Assembly: GCA_026874595.1 (NCBI GenBank)
Contig: CM049311.1
Span: 20,766,176-20,830,175 of the forward strand
Source of the DNA: Sipunculus nudus
Lineage: Eukaryota > Annelida > Sipuncula > Golfingiida > Sipunculidae
Length of the DNA: 64,000 nt
Direction of reading: 5' to 3'
Shown: positions 13,286 through 26,551 of the stretch, piece by piece
How positions within the stretch are numbered: position 1 is the first letter of the stretch
Layout: every line of letters starts with the position of its first letter
The notes under the pieces: model-generated
The model's database searches: none
Told to the model about the DNA's origin: nothing
What the model saw: only the letters and a program-made list of their open reading frames with translations
Program-made: the position numbers and the translations under genes

Positions 13286-15596
13286 CATTGATGTTGACTC
13301 ATTTTGAGGCTTCAGTCCTGTTGCCCCGCCGTTTGAATACATTGTTTTCTAGGGTCTTTTTCATCTTCCTATTTTTAATTTGTGAACTTGTGCTCTTACG
13401 TCTTTGGGTCACATATATCAAGTTGTGGCGAATAGATGGCATTTAAGCGTTTTATATATTATTCAGGAAGTATGTGTCAAATCCATTCGGAGGTCCACTC
13501 CTAATCGTCGGTCTGTCTTCTTTGGACTCATGTCACTAGCACCCTGTGCAGACTCGGACTCACAAGAGTACGGCTCTGCTCTTTAGGGTTTATCACAACT
13601 TGACCCCCACAATTCATACGCCATGCAGTGAAGAGGATAATGTAGTCCGTTCAAATATGTTGGATTATAATTATTTCCAAGGCATATTACATAAACATAG
13701 GTGTTTTCTGTAATGACACCTCGGATCGTCACAAAGTGCACACCGGTAATATAACACTCACCTGATATGTATTTGGCTGTGTGACAGGCAGGGCGGTCAC
13801 AGGAGACAGCCATAATTACTCAATGGAACAGGGCAACCAGAATATATTAAAGTGGTCAGGTTTTATCACATTATTATATCAACATCAGTGGGTGGTCCGG
13901 AGGGGGGCTTTTATGCTCAAGCCTCCCCCTCCCCCCGCCTCCCCCCAAAACACACAAATATTATTATTATCAGAGAAATATCTACGCCTTATATTCTTAT
14001 GGCATTTGCATTATTTTCGTTTGTGATGACCATATACCATTAAACAAACCACCATTTCAATGAAAAACAAAACTTGAAAAAAATGGGGCGAAAAGCGTGT
14101 GTCTATACCATGCTTATATCTATTTGATTTTTTTAAGTTGGATATATAGCAACAATGGATGCAGACCTAAACATTTCTATCTAAATGATTTATAAGCCAT
14201 GACTTCCGTTGTTCAAATGGAATGTTCAGCTTCTTTAGGCTCTGACATCTTGTGGACTTGTGGACTTGAAGAATTAGATCTTGAATTTGATATCAAAATT
14301 GATTTCACCTGGCCTTTTCTTGGAAAAATACACTCTTGATTGATCGATTGATTAAATTTTACTGACTGATATTGTGTCACCGTTCAATTAAACTTTTCCA
14401 GCATACAATGTAAGTTTATGCAGGGTCTTTTTTCTTTTAGGTTTGCATAAGTAATCACTGAAAACGTATTGCCTCGTCATAAATAACATGTAAAACACAC
14501 TAGGATTGTGGTTGTATATATCCATTCGAATTTTCCTGGGGGAACACATTGATTAACGTATTTGTCATCGCCGATGATGAACAGATACACTATTCAAAAA
14601 GTGACAGGAAAAATATATATGTACCCACAGCATCGAATTATGGATATTTATCATAGAGCAAAAATTTATTTACCAACAGTGCATAAATATATATGAAAAT
14701 AAGCATTTTATAATACGTACATGCCAGAGATCAAATTTCCAATCAGCTAGTAAGCTGCAGAATATATTAACCGCACACAGGGAAAAGTGATTCAAGCTAC
14801 TGGTTAATCACTATAAACACGAATGAGTTAAACGAACTTGTTATTCAGCAGAGTATTTCGAGTATTACATCAATTATAACGGGGTAACGGTTTGCCTTAC
14901 GTTAATATGTACATGTTTCAATGTTGTTTATTACTTTTGCATGTTTACGTTTGTTGTTCTTTATTCATAAATGGGGAAGCTGTGTTCTGAATAATAATAA
15001 AAGAAATATGTATAGTTCGGTCCTTGCGTGTACGCATTTCATAATTAGAGAAAATTACAAGGTGGTAATTATGGAAAGACTAAATCTAGGAAAAACCTAT
15101 TTATACTCTTTTAAAAATCGATAAATATTACCAAGGTTACGATACCAAAGTACGTTTATAGGCAGAACCCCATGAAATAATGAGGATGATTCATATAAAT
15201 ATTTCATTATTCGAAGGCCTAATATATATATTCCGTTCAGTCGGTATTAAGTGAGCTATTTCTTGCTGTAGTTATATTAGCCTTTTATTAGCGATCAGGC
15301 GAGAGTTCATGTCTAGTCAAAAAGAGAGCCCAACATTTTTCACATAAATAGGCTAAATAAAAGCGATTCCTGCAAAGCCCCCTCCCCCATCCAGAGAAGA
15401 AAGCACGAAGGGATTCACGTCTTTACCTAATGACAAAAGTTGTATAGCCCGTGGCTTCCTAACAAGAAAATACTCTAAATTACTTCCTGTATATTTTAAT
15501 ATCGATAAGCATAACATGAATTTATAACTTTTCATTTTGCATTTACGTTTCGTCTGACCCTTGGCGGTGTTTTTCTACTTTTAAACTATATCTATA

Positions 15597-15599
<3 letters not shown>

Positions 15600-15643
<44 letters not shown>
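15600..15643. repeat. (AT)n microsatellite
   Basis: Pure AT run in the convergent intergenic region. Confidence 0.9.
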
Positions 15644-15644
<1 letters not shown>

Positions 15645-15689
15645 CTATGTATAAGAACAATTTTCACTTTATCTGTATCAATTTACGAC

Positions 15690-15750
15690 CATTTCTGAAT
15701 CAGCCCCCCCCCCCCCACCCCCCGGGTGACAAATCCTGGATCCGCCTCTG
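15690..15750 (-). repeat. Partial copy of the CAGRGGCGGATCCAGGA dispersed repeat
   Basis: On the minus strand, starting only a few bases after the copy C stop, the sequence reads CAGAGGCGGATCCAGGATTT and then runs into a G/C homopolymer. The same terminal motif opens a copy at 38022 (CAGGGGCGGACCCAGTATTT), and a related, inverted end closes the copy at 38415-38575 (CTTGGACCCGCTTCTG). It therefore looks like one end of a short inverted-repeat element inserted in the 3' UTR of copy C. Confidence 0.6.
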
Positions 15751-15757
15751 TAACATT

Positions 15758-17071
15758 CTATTCTCTGGCTAATGATCTCCCCTCCTCTTCCTCTTTCTTC
15801 AGATCCTCTTGGAACTGCCGCTTGATAGTCTCCAGAAGTTCAGGCTGACACAAGATGTCTATGGCCGTCATTGCCAGGATTTTACCTTCCCTGATGGTTG
15901 GTGCTTGAGCAGTCTCAGATCCTGCAAGCAAGGTAACAAAACATTCCTAGGATGCAATTTAAAGTTGAGGTAAGTTATTCAAAGCAATTGCATGTACCTT
16001 TAAATTCTAGCCCTGGGGACTGAAGGTGCTATCACAGTATTAAAGTTAAATTATTATAAAGTCTTGCGACAAAAAACTATTGATTTGTCTGGAAAACAGC
16101 GTTAAGTATAAAGTATAAAGTTGAAATCAAAGGTTGTGCAATATTTCATAAAATTGAACTATGTATGATCCTTTCACCAAGATTCAGGTATAATATCTGC
16201 TGTTATGAAAAGAGCTACAGTTCATGAATCCTTAGTATTTAATAGTTCAGAATGATTGTTTTGCCTTTACAGTTATATGTGCTCTGCTGATTTCATGTAA
16301 GTTATATAACAACAAAAAATGTTCTTAATACAAGCACATTCACGAGTGAGCATGTGCAAGAGATGTGTGTATGTCACACTACACAGAATCGTACTTACAG
16401 AATACATGGATAGTGATTGAGGGTGGAGGAATTCTCTCCTCACAATACACAGTGGTTGCTAAATTACCTTTTGGCGCAGGTATTAATGTATTGAAGAGGG
16501 CAATGAAGTCAATTAAAATGTCTTGGATAAGAATTGTTTTAAAGCAAATTATATGAACATTAATGTTTTAAGGTAAGGATTTCACGGAATAATAATATTT
16601 GGCAAGAAAGCACATGTGCATGTAAACAGAATTTTTTTATAGAACTGTGTAAAAAATTGATTTTTAACTTTCAGAGTTAAGAGAAGTAGTCGAGGTCCTC
16701 AAACAATCCGAAACTGGAAGAGATTCCTGTTGAGTAGAAATGATTTCTGGTGGAAGTCTGCGTTTATGTGCGTACGAGTTCGACATCACATGGCGTCACC
16801 TGCTACTTGGCAGAAGTCCTTGGTGTGGGCTGAAGCCTTTCTTCCGATGTAAAAGTGAGGGTGGATGCCTGGCACCACGTGGGTCACGTTTCCCATGTCT
16901 GTATAACCGTAGGAAACCTTGAAGGGGTCTTCCTTGTGAATCACGCCCATCTCAAGAGAATTGGCCTCGTATAGCTGCCGGATTGTGTCATTGGTGATGA
17001 CATTGTCGTATGGTTTGTCGCTCCAGTCGATCGATACCTGCAAGATTATGTACACAGTGTCAACATAGTTT

Positions 17072-17127
<56 letters not shown>

Positions 17128-20102
17128 TGTTTGTGTGTGGTGTGGGTGTGTCGAGGAAAAAATGATTATCTGGGAAGATCCAGACTTTTCCCGTACAGAA
17201 TAAGAATTCCAATTCATAATATCTTCCCGGGAAGTGTAATAAGCACACGGGATCTATTAAAAATTTCACTAGATTTCAATTGTCACCATATCACACGCGC
17301 GCGCACCTTGCATCCTGTGGCGGCTGCTGCGGCTTCGAAGCACTTTGTTGCCTTCTCTCTCAGCTGGTTGACCTCGACCATTGTCGGCGCGCGGAACATA
17401 TAGTTCAGCTCGGACTTCTCTGGGATAATGTTAGCCTTGGCCCCGCCGTTTACGATGACTCCTTTTAAATTATATATAACATAAGCATATCATTTTTTTT
17501 CTCATTATTTGCTTTTTCACTTCAATTTGGTATGAGAAAGCCTTAAGGTGAATTTCTTTGTCATAAGCCACGTTTCATATCGCTTGTAATAGATAAGGCC
17601 ACGGATATTTAAAATCCTAATTAATATCTAAATATGAACATATATCACAGATCGGATAAAACTAAATGCATTTACAAAACAACGTATGTATACAAAGTAT
17701 ATGACTGCATGCAGTTTCTACTTTAACAGCTTTTTACATGGCACTAACGAGTATAAGAATGGGAATTTGCTTTAAGAATTATTGAACTATGTTTATTATT
17801 GGCTGTGATTGACAATTGAATACGTAAATAATATGGACGTGACCTTGAAGTAAATTTTCAGAAGAAAGTCCGGTGAAAGAAAATTATACTTGAACAATAT
17901 TGCTAAAGTACTTTCTGATATGTTTTCTTGACCTCATGTTTTTATTCATTAGAACTAGGTGGCACTGGTTATCATAAGAGGTATAACGATAAATATGTAC
18001 ATGCTTGAACATTTTTATACTAACCATGAACCCTCCATGTGGGTTTTATCTGCTGTCTCATAAGTGACAGGTTAGTATACGCAGCGACCGCTGCGTCCAA
18101 AGCGTTCAGACCTTTCCATGGAAACCCAGAGGCGTGGCTTGCTTTTCCGTGGTATATCACGCTAACCCTATACTCAGATATTATACATAAAGTATGAGCT
18201 CTATTCATCATCAAATACTTAATAAGTGAAGATTTGTGGTAGTAATTAAAACAAATATTCTAATTGTGATTACATTATTACATTTTAACTGAAGCGTTAT
18301 TGCCTTAAACAAATCTAAAACAGTATGTATGCATGTTCTTTCACACAAAAACAAATAAGGAGGTGGCACTCCGTGCATCAAGTTCAAGAAAATCTTTCAT
18401 TTGTCATACAAATCGCCTACCTGGGTCATATTATATCTGACGAATTGTCCGATGACAATGACATACTTAAGCAAGTACGATCTTTATATTGTAAAACCAA
18501 TACATTAATAAGTAAATGTTCGCAATGTTTAGAAAACAAAAGAGTGTTTTTATTGCAATTGTACTGTGGGATTATGTATTGCTCCAGCCTGTGCCATTGT
18601 TACAAGCGCACAACTTATGACAAGCTATGAATAGCATACAACAGTGCCTTTGGGATTTTAATGTTTCTGCCTAAATAATCTAGACTAAGTGCATCCGCAA
18701 TGTTTCTAACCAGATGAGCCTCTTCCTTCGAGGCCCTGTTACGAAAAGTACGACATTCGCTGATAACACACATAAATAATGTTAATAATTTGCATGTGAA
18801 TATCATGAGTAATATAGAGTGATTGGGTAAATCACGTCTGTATAAACTGTATTTATCTTCTACATTCAGATGCTATTAACTTCTACTGCCACAAATTAGT
18901 GAATATGTTATGCTCACCTTCATTTACATGCATGTCTCTAGACTATTGCACAATTACTTTTTTTTTAAGATTGTCATAATAATCATCAATATAAAGACCA
19001 ATATGTGTGTCTGAAATAAAAGCATTCATTTATTCATTAATTTGTTAATTCTACTCGAGTGAATATAAAAGCATAAAATAACATTTAAAATACAGTATGG
19101 AACCAAGTTTGGTAGTAGAGAACTTAAAAATCGAGGCTGTTTATTTGTCTCGTTCACGTTTCGGATTTCTTCTTCTAAAGGCGTTGTCCCTCTGTCCGAT
19201 TTCATTTCAAGTCGGTCGCCTTTCCTTCTGGATCTCCGGACAAGGGGAACACAATTTCGGTGAATCGGCTAATTCAACATTCAGACCAACATAATCGGGA
19301 AAGTCTGACATGTCAGATTTTGCCCATATTTTAAAGTTCCTGAGGAACCGAATTTTATTAAGCCTAGCATGATGGTTGCCAGACTTTTGAGTCGGATATA
19401 CAAACCATCAAGTGTGACCAACAATCAGGACTGAAGTAGTTCCAGTTCCGGCCAATCAAAATTTGGTAAATGCTACCGATTCCCCGAATATCGGGCATGG
19501 GACTACGGCGTTGTTTACATAAGCAAGCTACGTGTGTTGGAATTTGGCTCACAGGGATTCGGGAAAAGCCTGACCTGTCAGACAATTCCGATTTTTATTG
19601 ATCGGAATTTAGTAGGGGCCGATCCAACGAATCTTGTGTTCCCACTGCCCAAACGTCGGGAGATCAGCACAGGAAAGTCGACCAACGTAAAAGATATCGG
19701 ACAATGTGACCACAGTATTAAAGTCCAAAACATTTTTGAGTTTGAAATATATATTGTTTCCAATCTACAAACAAAACAGGAAGCTAACTTAGGCGTCAGG
19801 TTTTCCAGATATAAATATGATGTATTTTACGTCAGTAACTTACTCAATGATGGCCAGATTGTAAGCGAGTGACATGGCAAAGCTACCCGGGTGAGACATC
19901 ATGGCGACGTCCACGTCATTGAATGCTCCTGCCTTGATCAGATCGATCTTTCCACCGCCTCCTTCCTCTGCCGGTGTGCCAAGAACGGTAACCTGCAAGA
20001 GAAGATCGTATCTTATATCCGATACATATGCTGTTTCCACCGAATACACTGTGAACACCGTAAAAACAGGAAACAGCTCTAAAAGAAAAGTTAAGTGTTA
20101 TT

Positions 20103-20160
<58 letters not shown>

Positions 20161-20853
20161 TAAGATAATAAAAGGTATGTGCAAAATTGATACAGGCCTT
20201 ATCTTCGTCAAAGAAAAGTTTTATGAGAGAAAACTCGAATGTTATATGGCTGCCAGAATTAAAATGTACAAAATATATTATAATACAATTACAACAAAGC
20301 AGGAAAAAAATAAAATCTAAGCATGTAAATTGTAGAATACATGAAATATATTAATCGACCAAAAAAAAAAAATGATTAAATAGATCATTTATCCCTGAGT
20401 CATTACATGAGTACAAAACATTTATAGTTCTAAATAAGGTAACTAAATTTTTACATTTCCAAAGTTGACACCCTTTTCTTCCAACGCAGCTTTGATACCG
20501 AGTCCCGCAGCTGCTCCGACTTCCGCAATCAGATTGTGACCGCACCCATGACCTACTTCCGGAAGTGCGTCATATTCACAGATTACGGCGATGTTAGGCC
20601 CTCGACGATTGACCCAAGGCGACCTTGCCCTGAAGGCCGTGTCCATGTAATACGAGCGCTCGACCTTGAACCCATGACCTTCCAAAAAGTTGGTTAAGGT
20701 TTTGTGTGCGTGGTACTCTTTGAAATTCAGCTCTGGGTTTCGCCAAATTTCTTGGCTTACGACATTAAGCTCGCCGGCCAAATTATCTATTACGTCACAT
20801 GCTTTCTTCTTCAGCGATGTTATTTCTTTTTCTGTAAAGGTTTTGGTTGCCAT
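15758..20853 (-). CDS. PM20D2: PM20D2-like M20 peptidase, copy C (6 exons, 415 aa)
   Basis: Minus-strand exons in transcript order: 20853-20455, 19992-19844, 18167-18025, 17461-17307, 17037-16800 and 15921-15758. All junctions are phase-consistent, giving 415 residues. Metal and catalytic signatures: GHGCGHN (H102, C104, H106), PAEEGGGG (E142, E143), SHP (H167), GKASHAS in the lid and AHTKDF (H353). Intron positions and phases equal those of copies A and B, so all three descend from one gene. Intron 3 has a normal GT donor, unlike A and B; donors of introns 4 (GTGCGC) and 5 (GTGACG) are weak. The C-terminus is longer and Glu/Lys-rich (KKEEEEGRS), ending just before a repeat insertion. A likely 5' UTR acceptor (TTTCAG) lies 15-20 bases before the ATG. 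Expected role: cytosolic dipeptidase, metal-dependent; exact substrate unknown. Confidence 0.9.
16680..16790 (+). repeat. Dispersed repeat in intron 5 of copy C (matches 36955-37060)
   Basis: Shared blocks AGAAGTAGT, GGAAGAGATTC, AGTAGAAA and TCTGGYRGAA occur in the same order at 16680-16790 and 36950-37060, downstream of copy B. No coding potential is seen. It may be a remnant of an older, larger duplication or a short dispersed element. Confidence 0.45.
17068..17127. repeat. (AT)n(TG)n microsatellite
   Basis: An (AT)n run passes directly into (TG)n inside intron 4 of copy C. Confidence 0.9.
18395..18860 (+). pseudogene. LINE reverse transcriptase C-terminal fragment, antisense in intron 2 of copy C
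   Basis: The plus-strand translation reads [19 protein letters not shown], then [11 protein letters not shown], a Cys-rich block ([13 protein letters not shown]) and YKRTTYDKL. After a stop it continues [22 protein letters not shown] and [11 protein letters not shown]. This order is typical of the thumb/connection region at the end of RT domains in LINEs common in fish and molluscs (YLGHII, SLY, AYN, SAS..F). Stops at the YDKL junction and later show it is inactive. It is a 3' piece, consistent with 5' truncation. Confidence 0.8.
19193..19703. repeat. Large imperfect inverted repeat (foldback) in intron 2 of copy C
   Basis: The left arm (about 19193-19325) and the right arm (about 19561-19703) are reverse complements along 130-140 bases with substitutions and small gaps. 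Matching blocks include GTCCGAT, GGTCG.CTTTCC, GATCTCC.GAC, GGGAACACAA, ATCGGC and GTCTGACA..TCAG. The spacer is about 235 bases. It could be a foldback or MITE remnant, or produce a hairpin within the intron RNA. The open frame across it has no recognisable domain. Confidence 0.7.
20109..20155. repeat. (AT)n microsatellite
   Basis: Pure AT run in intron 1 of copy C. Confidence 0.9.
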
Positions 20854-23754
20854 TTTGTCTGAATCACCTGAAATATAATAAATCATACTTATAGTCTGTT
20901 CCTACAGCAGGTGCAAAATTTGGTTTTGGAGGCTGTTCTCTTAAACTTAAATATGATCACACAGTTTGACACTAAAGCTGATGAGGGACTAAAGGCCTAA
21001 TATGAGATACAAACCTCATAGCAACAATCGGCCAAAACACCCCGAACTTCTCAACATCTCAGTGGACCTCATCTTCCAGAAGATCCTAACATTGCGAAAG
21101 AATTCAAATATTACTCCAGCTTAGCTGATGAGGTAACAGACTGCCAACAAAGAGAAATTAATCTATGTCTTTGTTGCATTGATCTTGCCAGTGAAGAAGT
21201 TACAGAGGATCTGATTGGATTAACAAAGTTTATATACCGATATATCGATAATATCGCGCACCCCTAGTCCTTACTTTAATGAAAATAACAGATAGCTCTC
21301 AAGTGTCAGAACACGTGAGACTGATGTATGAAAGCATGAGACAAGGGATATTTGAGTCTCGCGCTTTGAGGGCGTCAGACATTACATGTCTATGTCCTGG
21401 TTGCATGAGTTTGCATGATTTTACCTGCACATGCAAAGGTAATCCAGAAATAAACTGAGCGCACTTGCAACAAGTATTTTTTTCTTTGATGCAAAATATT
21501 TCTTTATAGATTGGAATAAGCATTCATATGCGTTATTTCTGACCTCTTACTGAAAATTATATATAAATGTCCTAACTCTACCTGGAGAATTATATATTTT
21601 TAATATATATAACGTTAGATCCTTGACTGATAATTAAACCAATGTTAAATTGTCCTCATTCCTACCTTTAATCTGCATGTACATGCATTTAATTTTGAAC
21701 TGTACTTTAAATGTTTTATGCGGGTCCATGCAGCTGCACAGCTAAGCGCTGCGGGCTGGCCTAGTTAAAAGAAACAATCTATTTACATGAACATGTGTTA
21801 TAGTGCATACAACAGGTGGTTTTGGTTAACTAAACGTTAACATGCAAGATCCATGATTAAAATTTTAGAATGCTGGTACCGACTACAGTTTTGTTACACA
21901 AAAGACTGCGCCATTTATTTCACTGCCCCCGATATTTTTATAGCATATAATACTCGTGCATATTACTGACAAAATTCTAGGTCACGGATTTTCTGTGCAA
22001 CGCTGATAAGCACTGTACGTGAAGCAAGATAAACAAAGTTTTGTTGAGACACTCTTCAGATTTATGATACATTAATTAAATTAGATTTTAAATTATTTTT
22101 GCTTTGGCCTATTGTGGTATGAGAGTTTTCCTGTAGGCAAGACTGACTTCTTGGTAACTTATATTTACAGTTTTACTTGAGATTAATAGCTCGAAAGAAT
22201 CTCTAGTTTCATTCCCAATTTGGGAATATTCGGACTCCGACAGAAAATCCCGCGGAAATATATTCTGTTTATTCTCATCAGACCACTTACTAAAATGATT
22301 GTACAGCATGGAACTAAATAAACTTTAAATTATTTCCTTGCAGAATGTCACCTTATCATTGAGAATACTTGGGTTCGAGCCGGGTATTTATGTATCAAGG
22401 ACTGGAGTCCAAATTCTGCTACCCATTTCAGCCATGAAATTAAGGTTAAGGTAAACAAACCGTTGCCGGAAGACCGTGCCCTTTTTATAGAGGTATTATC
22501 TACTTTAGTAATGATACCAAAGTAAAAGTTTGCTAACAATGGGGGAAACACGATATCGACAGGGAGTTCAGATAAACATTCTTGCACCAATGTCACTTTT
22601 TATTAATCTTTTGAGTGTTTCGAATAAAATCTCTAGAATGATACATCGTATACACCCGACATCTTCTGTCAGTATTTCAGGCTTGGGTTCAAATGCATAT
22701 TCAGTTGTATTCGATAAAGTGTGATTTGCATTTGAATTTTGCAATTTCAAGAGATTCTGTGTTTGTATGTTATATCAACGCAGAGCTGAAAACATCTGAT
22801 TTTAACATGCAAATGCAATTTGTAGTGCCAAAATCACTAAACAGAATTGTGTAAAAACTCCTCTATAATAAACACACATATCACATACGTCAGATGACAA
22901 AATAACCTTTTGGTGCAAATGTATGTATAAGTGTATTTGTATATGCTATTTTTTTGCAAAGAAATTTTGATAAAACTAATCTCATTTGCATTTGCTTTAT
23001 CTGAAACATTTCCATTTGTATTAAGAAAACCATGCGATTTACCCATGCAAGCCTCTGAAGAATAAGCAGTAAATTGGTAAACTTACCTTAAAGTTCAGTC
23101 AATTATACAAGAACATAATTAAAACCTGTAGCACGGTTCTAAATTGTGATTGGTCACAGAGCGTTTTCGCTTTAATGTACTAAAGAAGGTATTTTTTAAT
23201 TGATGAAATACCAATGGGGGTTTTTATATCGTTTTGCTGCATATATACACACTTCCTAGACACCTATCAAACATATACGCAGTTATATTAAGCTTGTGCC
23301 CCTTGTATATGTGAGCATCTCCTTGACACGGACAATGCTTATTGTGATGCCCATCCATACACCTCGGCTTTTTTGTTTTATATATATTGACACTATGGTA
23401 AAAATGTCAGAATATGAAACACACAGCCTAAGCATCCTGCATTTTTCTCTTTTTTTATGATGGATGACAATGTATGAGAAGCAGATAATATATGTAACTT
23501 TTACATGGTTTAACCTTTGTGTTTTCTCGACGTATAACCACCAAACACCTGAATAGATTGAGTGTAACGTATTTTCACGCTCTGAGCGTTGGCACGTATG
23601 AAGCGATAATGTGCCCATGTTATCGTCCAAATAGATACAGATGGGTAGAGGGATGGGTACCACGGGGGTGGATGGTTGCATTCCATCCAGCAACACTTTG
23701 CATGCAAATTGGTGAGGTAACTGTTATTCCAGACACTAAATGCCTGCATGTGAA
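20854..23754. other. Intergenic between divergent copies C (-) and B (+)
   Basis: About 2.9 kb with no gene recognised. AT-rich, with scattered short open frames that have no domain or convincing splice context. The promoter of copy C should lie here, but no TATA box or other element can be assigned from sequence alone. Confidence 0.55.
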
Positions 23755-24101
23755 AATTATAGTTATAATGATTCAAATAGTTTTCAAATCATGGAAAGGT
23801 GGGCCATGTTCACATCAAATTTAATTATTGTATTTTTGCAACCTGAGACTTATTTCTGAATTTGTCTAATAAGATCTAATAGAAGGGAGTCAATGAATCA
23901 TACATCCCACACAAATGATAATGGACAAAAAGGTTTGCAATAATTGACATATTTTTCACCTATTCTGTTCCCAATTTTTACTTTGCCGTTACAGCTTTTT
24001 CTCTTGTTTCAGATATTAAAGTTTCCCGAGAACATTAAAATTCAAGGATGAATTTACAATTCAAATGAAACTCAGTCTTAAATGCCAGATATTATTTTGC
24101 A

Positions 24102-24138
24102 TCATATATATAAATATATATATATATATTATATACAT

Positions 24139-24194
<56 letters not shown>
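24102..24194. repeat. (AT)n microsatellite with interruptions
   Basis: AT dinucleotide run with occasional extra A or C. Confidence 0.9.
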
Positions 24195-24200
<6 letters not shown>

Positions 24201-25165
24201 ACAACTATTGCCATGGGGGTGTGCCAAGGTATGGCACCCTTATCTTATCCTACCTACACCACTGCCCATTGAAATAAAGGCACGTGAACTAATTGGTTTC
24301 AGTCCTACTTTTTGTCCTGTGTTTTCTTCGTTTCTTCTTTTCTTTATTTCCTCTCCTCCTTAGTCCTAGATTTTTATAGGAGTTTTCTGAACATATATCA
24401 AACTGTTCTCCTCGGGTAATTTTGTGTACCCTAATTCAGTGTATGTAGCAAAAGCTAATGCGAAATTACAGCCATGAAAGACTTACAAAGTTTCACTGAT
24501 GTACGCAGAATAACAGGATACGTGGTGAATGAGGCAGCTTGCTTACAGTTCGATTTTCAATTGGTGTTCAAAATTAGCCAGCATACACAATCACAATGTT
24601 GAGCGTGCTTATTTATTAACAGAAAAGGTTCACTCAACACGCAGATTGAAGATTACCTTTTAATTAATACTGGGATATAGGTTTACATGCCATTGGCACG
24701 AGTGCAATATCAACTGTCAATTTCTGAAGATCAATAAATTATTAACGCACAAAATGGCAAAGTGCCACAATAAAAATACCTCTTCTTAGCTCTTTCAAAC
24801 GATGGCGAGTTAGATGTCGTGTTATCGAAAATAACCCATGTTCGGGAGTTTATGGATCTCGGCAACAATTTTGTATACGAGTGTGTGTCAGTTTCTTACG
24901 AGTTAAGCACGAATTAACAACGAGGCAGGAACGAGTGCAAGCGAGGGAGCTACGACTGCTCAGAGTAAGCACGAGCTGCACACGTCTACTACGAGCTTGT
25001 ACGAGTTCATTAGAGCTTATAAGAGGTCAGCAGGACTTAGCCGGAGGCATTAGTGGATAACGAGAATCCCTAGCAACGTAAACACAAAGTCAGACATGCC
25101 CTCTCTTGTTGAAATTCAAATATTTTTTCTTTTCATTTTTGTTGACAGTTTTTAAACAGGAGGCA

Positions 25166-25363
25166 GTAATGCCGGTTGACTATACCAAAGTGCCGCTTTT
25201 GGTCAAGAACTTACTTGGCATAAATCGACTAAGAGAAATTACGGGTCCATACGCATTGATCCGACCTAACTACGAGCTTGTGGAGTCAGTTGACAGTTTG
25301 CTACGGGGGAAAGACATGCCAATTATTATATTTTGGGAGTCAGTAAGAGGTATTACGAGATAG
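25166..25363 (+). other. Open frame after a splice-acceptor-like site upstream of copy B; unrecognised
   Basis: After TTTTTAAACAG, the sequence GAGGCAGTA is followed by ATG and an open frame reading MPVDYTKVPLLVKNLLGINR and on to GPYALIRPNYELVES. The start is preceded by an acceptor-like site, so this could be an upstream exon or a decayed gene piece. The matching place in block A (5180-5310) keeps AGGAGGCAGTAATGCC but reaches a stop after nine codons and carries indels. I do not recognise the protein. It may simply be part of a repeat. Confidence 0.25.
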
Positions 25364-26551
25364 CCGAGCTTATCACGAGTTTACTAGGAGTTGTTCTGAT
25401 GGATCTCTTTTTGAAGTTCGAGTCGAAATCCATTTTCGTCGAAACAGAGTCTTTTGGCACTTGAATCAAAGTCAAGTCCGGGTCGAGTCAAATAAAAAAT
25501 ATTAAAAATATTAAATTGTAAATTTGCGTTTTTCCCGTGTACATTATGTTATTTTAACATGATTTTACTATTTAATTGTATTCAGCTAGACAGGGCCTTA
25601 TTAATAGTCATGCTGCTTTTGTAATCAATATATCAACACTTATTCTAAGCATCCAGTGGAAGCGAGGTATTTTATTGGGGTCATATTAAACTAAATATGT
25701 CAACAATATTCGAAGAGTTACTTATACTTATTATTGATTTCAATTTAAATATTTCACTTATATTCAAATAAATTAAATATATGATGATGAAAGATATATG
25801 ATGCTAGGTTGAAATGATATATATGGATAATAAGGAAAAGTGCTTATAAATTAAAGTTGAAGGTTTGATTAGCACGAAGGGTGTAGGATTCTTCAGTGTA
25901 TATGCTGCTGTTAGGGTTTCCAGACACTGACGCGCGGGTGTCGTGGCAACTGGAAGCATTTCAACCCTGAAGTTTAGTGAAAAGAGATTTCCGGAAGATC
26001 TCATTATAAGCAGGGAGGACAAAAACTGTGTCCAAAATTGCGTTATACACAACATTTCCATTGGAAAAGTATACGACATTCGTTCCGTTGAGTGTGGATT
26101 CAAAAGTAAAGATATCAGGATCAAAATAGATACCTTTCAAGATGACTGCGGGCGCTCTCTTAAAAGATTCTTATTTAGATCCTCTTATAACCACTATGAA
26201 TGGTTCAAATTACTATGAAAAATCTTAAGGAAGTTTCACTTCATCACATAATCTGAACACATTTAACATTTGAGTAGTTGGTAATCGCTGTTAAATTTAT
26301 ATACATATATTATAAATGCACAACGTAAATCACGACCACATGTGTGATTACATATGTATACCACGCCATAGCATAAACTTGCATGTTAAAAAATGACCTA
26401 AATAAAATCCGCACAATCGATTTACGTAAGATAAACAAGATAGACAAAGTTCAATAGTGAAACTACATGACGATCAGTAAATGTTAAAGTTCATTAGTAT
26501 AACTACATCGTCATCAGTTAATGTTACCTGTTGAGTATTATATTTAGGACG

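Larger units (their letters stand above)
13286..15757. other. Intergenic between convergent copies A (+) and C (-)
   Basis: The first 430 bases (to about 13710) still match block B (35425-35780, then 36801-36860), so they are 3' flank of the duplicated unit. After that no gene is visible. A CT/C-rich stretch lies at 13915-13950, an (AT)n run at 15600-15643, and a poly-C tract at 15703-15722 abuts a dispersed repeat next to the copy C stop codon. No AATAAA close to either stop can be assigned. Confidence 0.6.
23755..26551 (+). repeat. 5' flank of copy B, duplicated block B
   Basis: Aligns with 2205-2585 and then 4500-6206 of block A. In B the two parts are joined directly by the (AT)n run at 24102-24194, whereas A has 1.9 kb between them. 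The final 160 bases before the ATG are close to identical to copy A. An ACGAG-rich stretch (24860-25060) is seen here and is not obvious in A. Confidence 0.65.
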
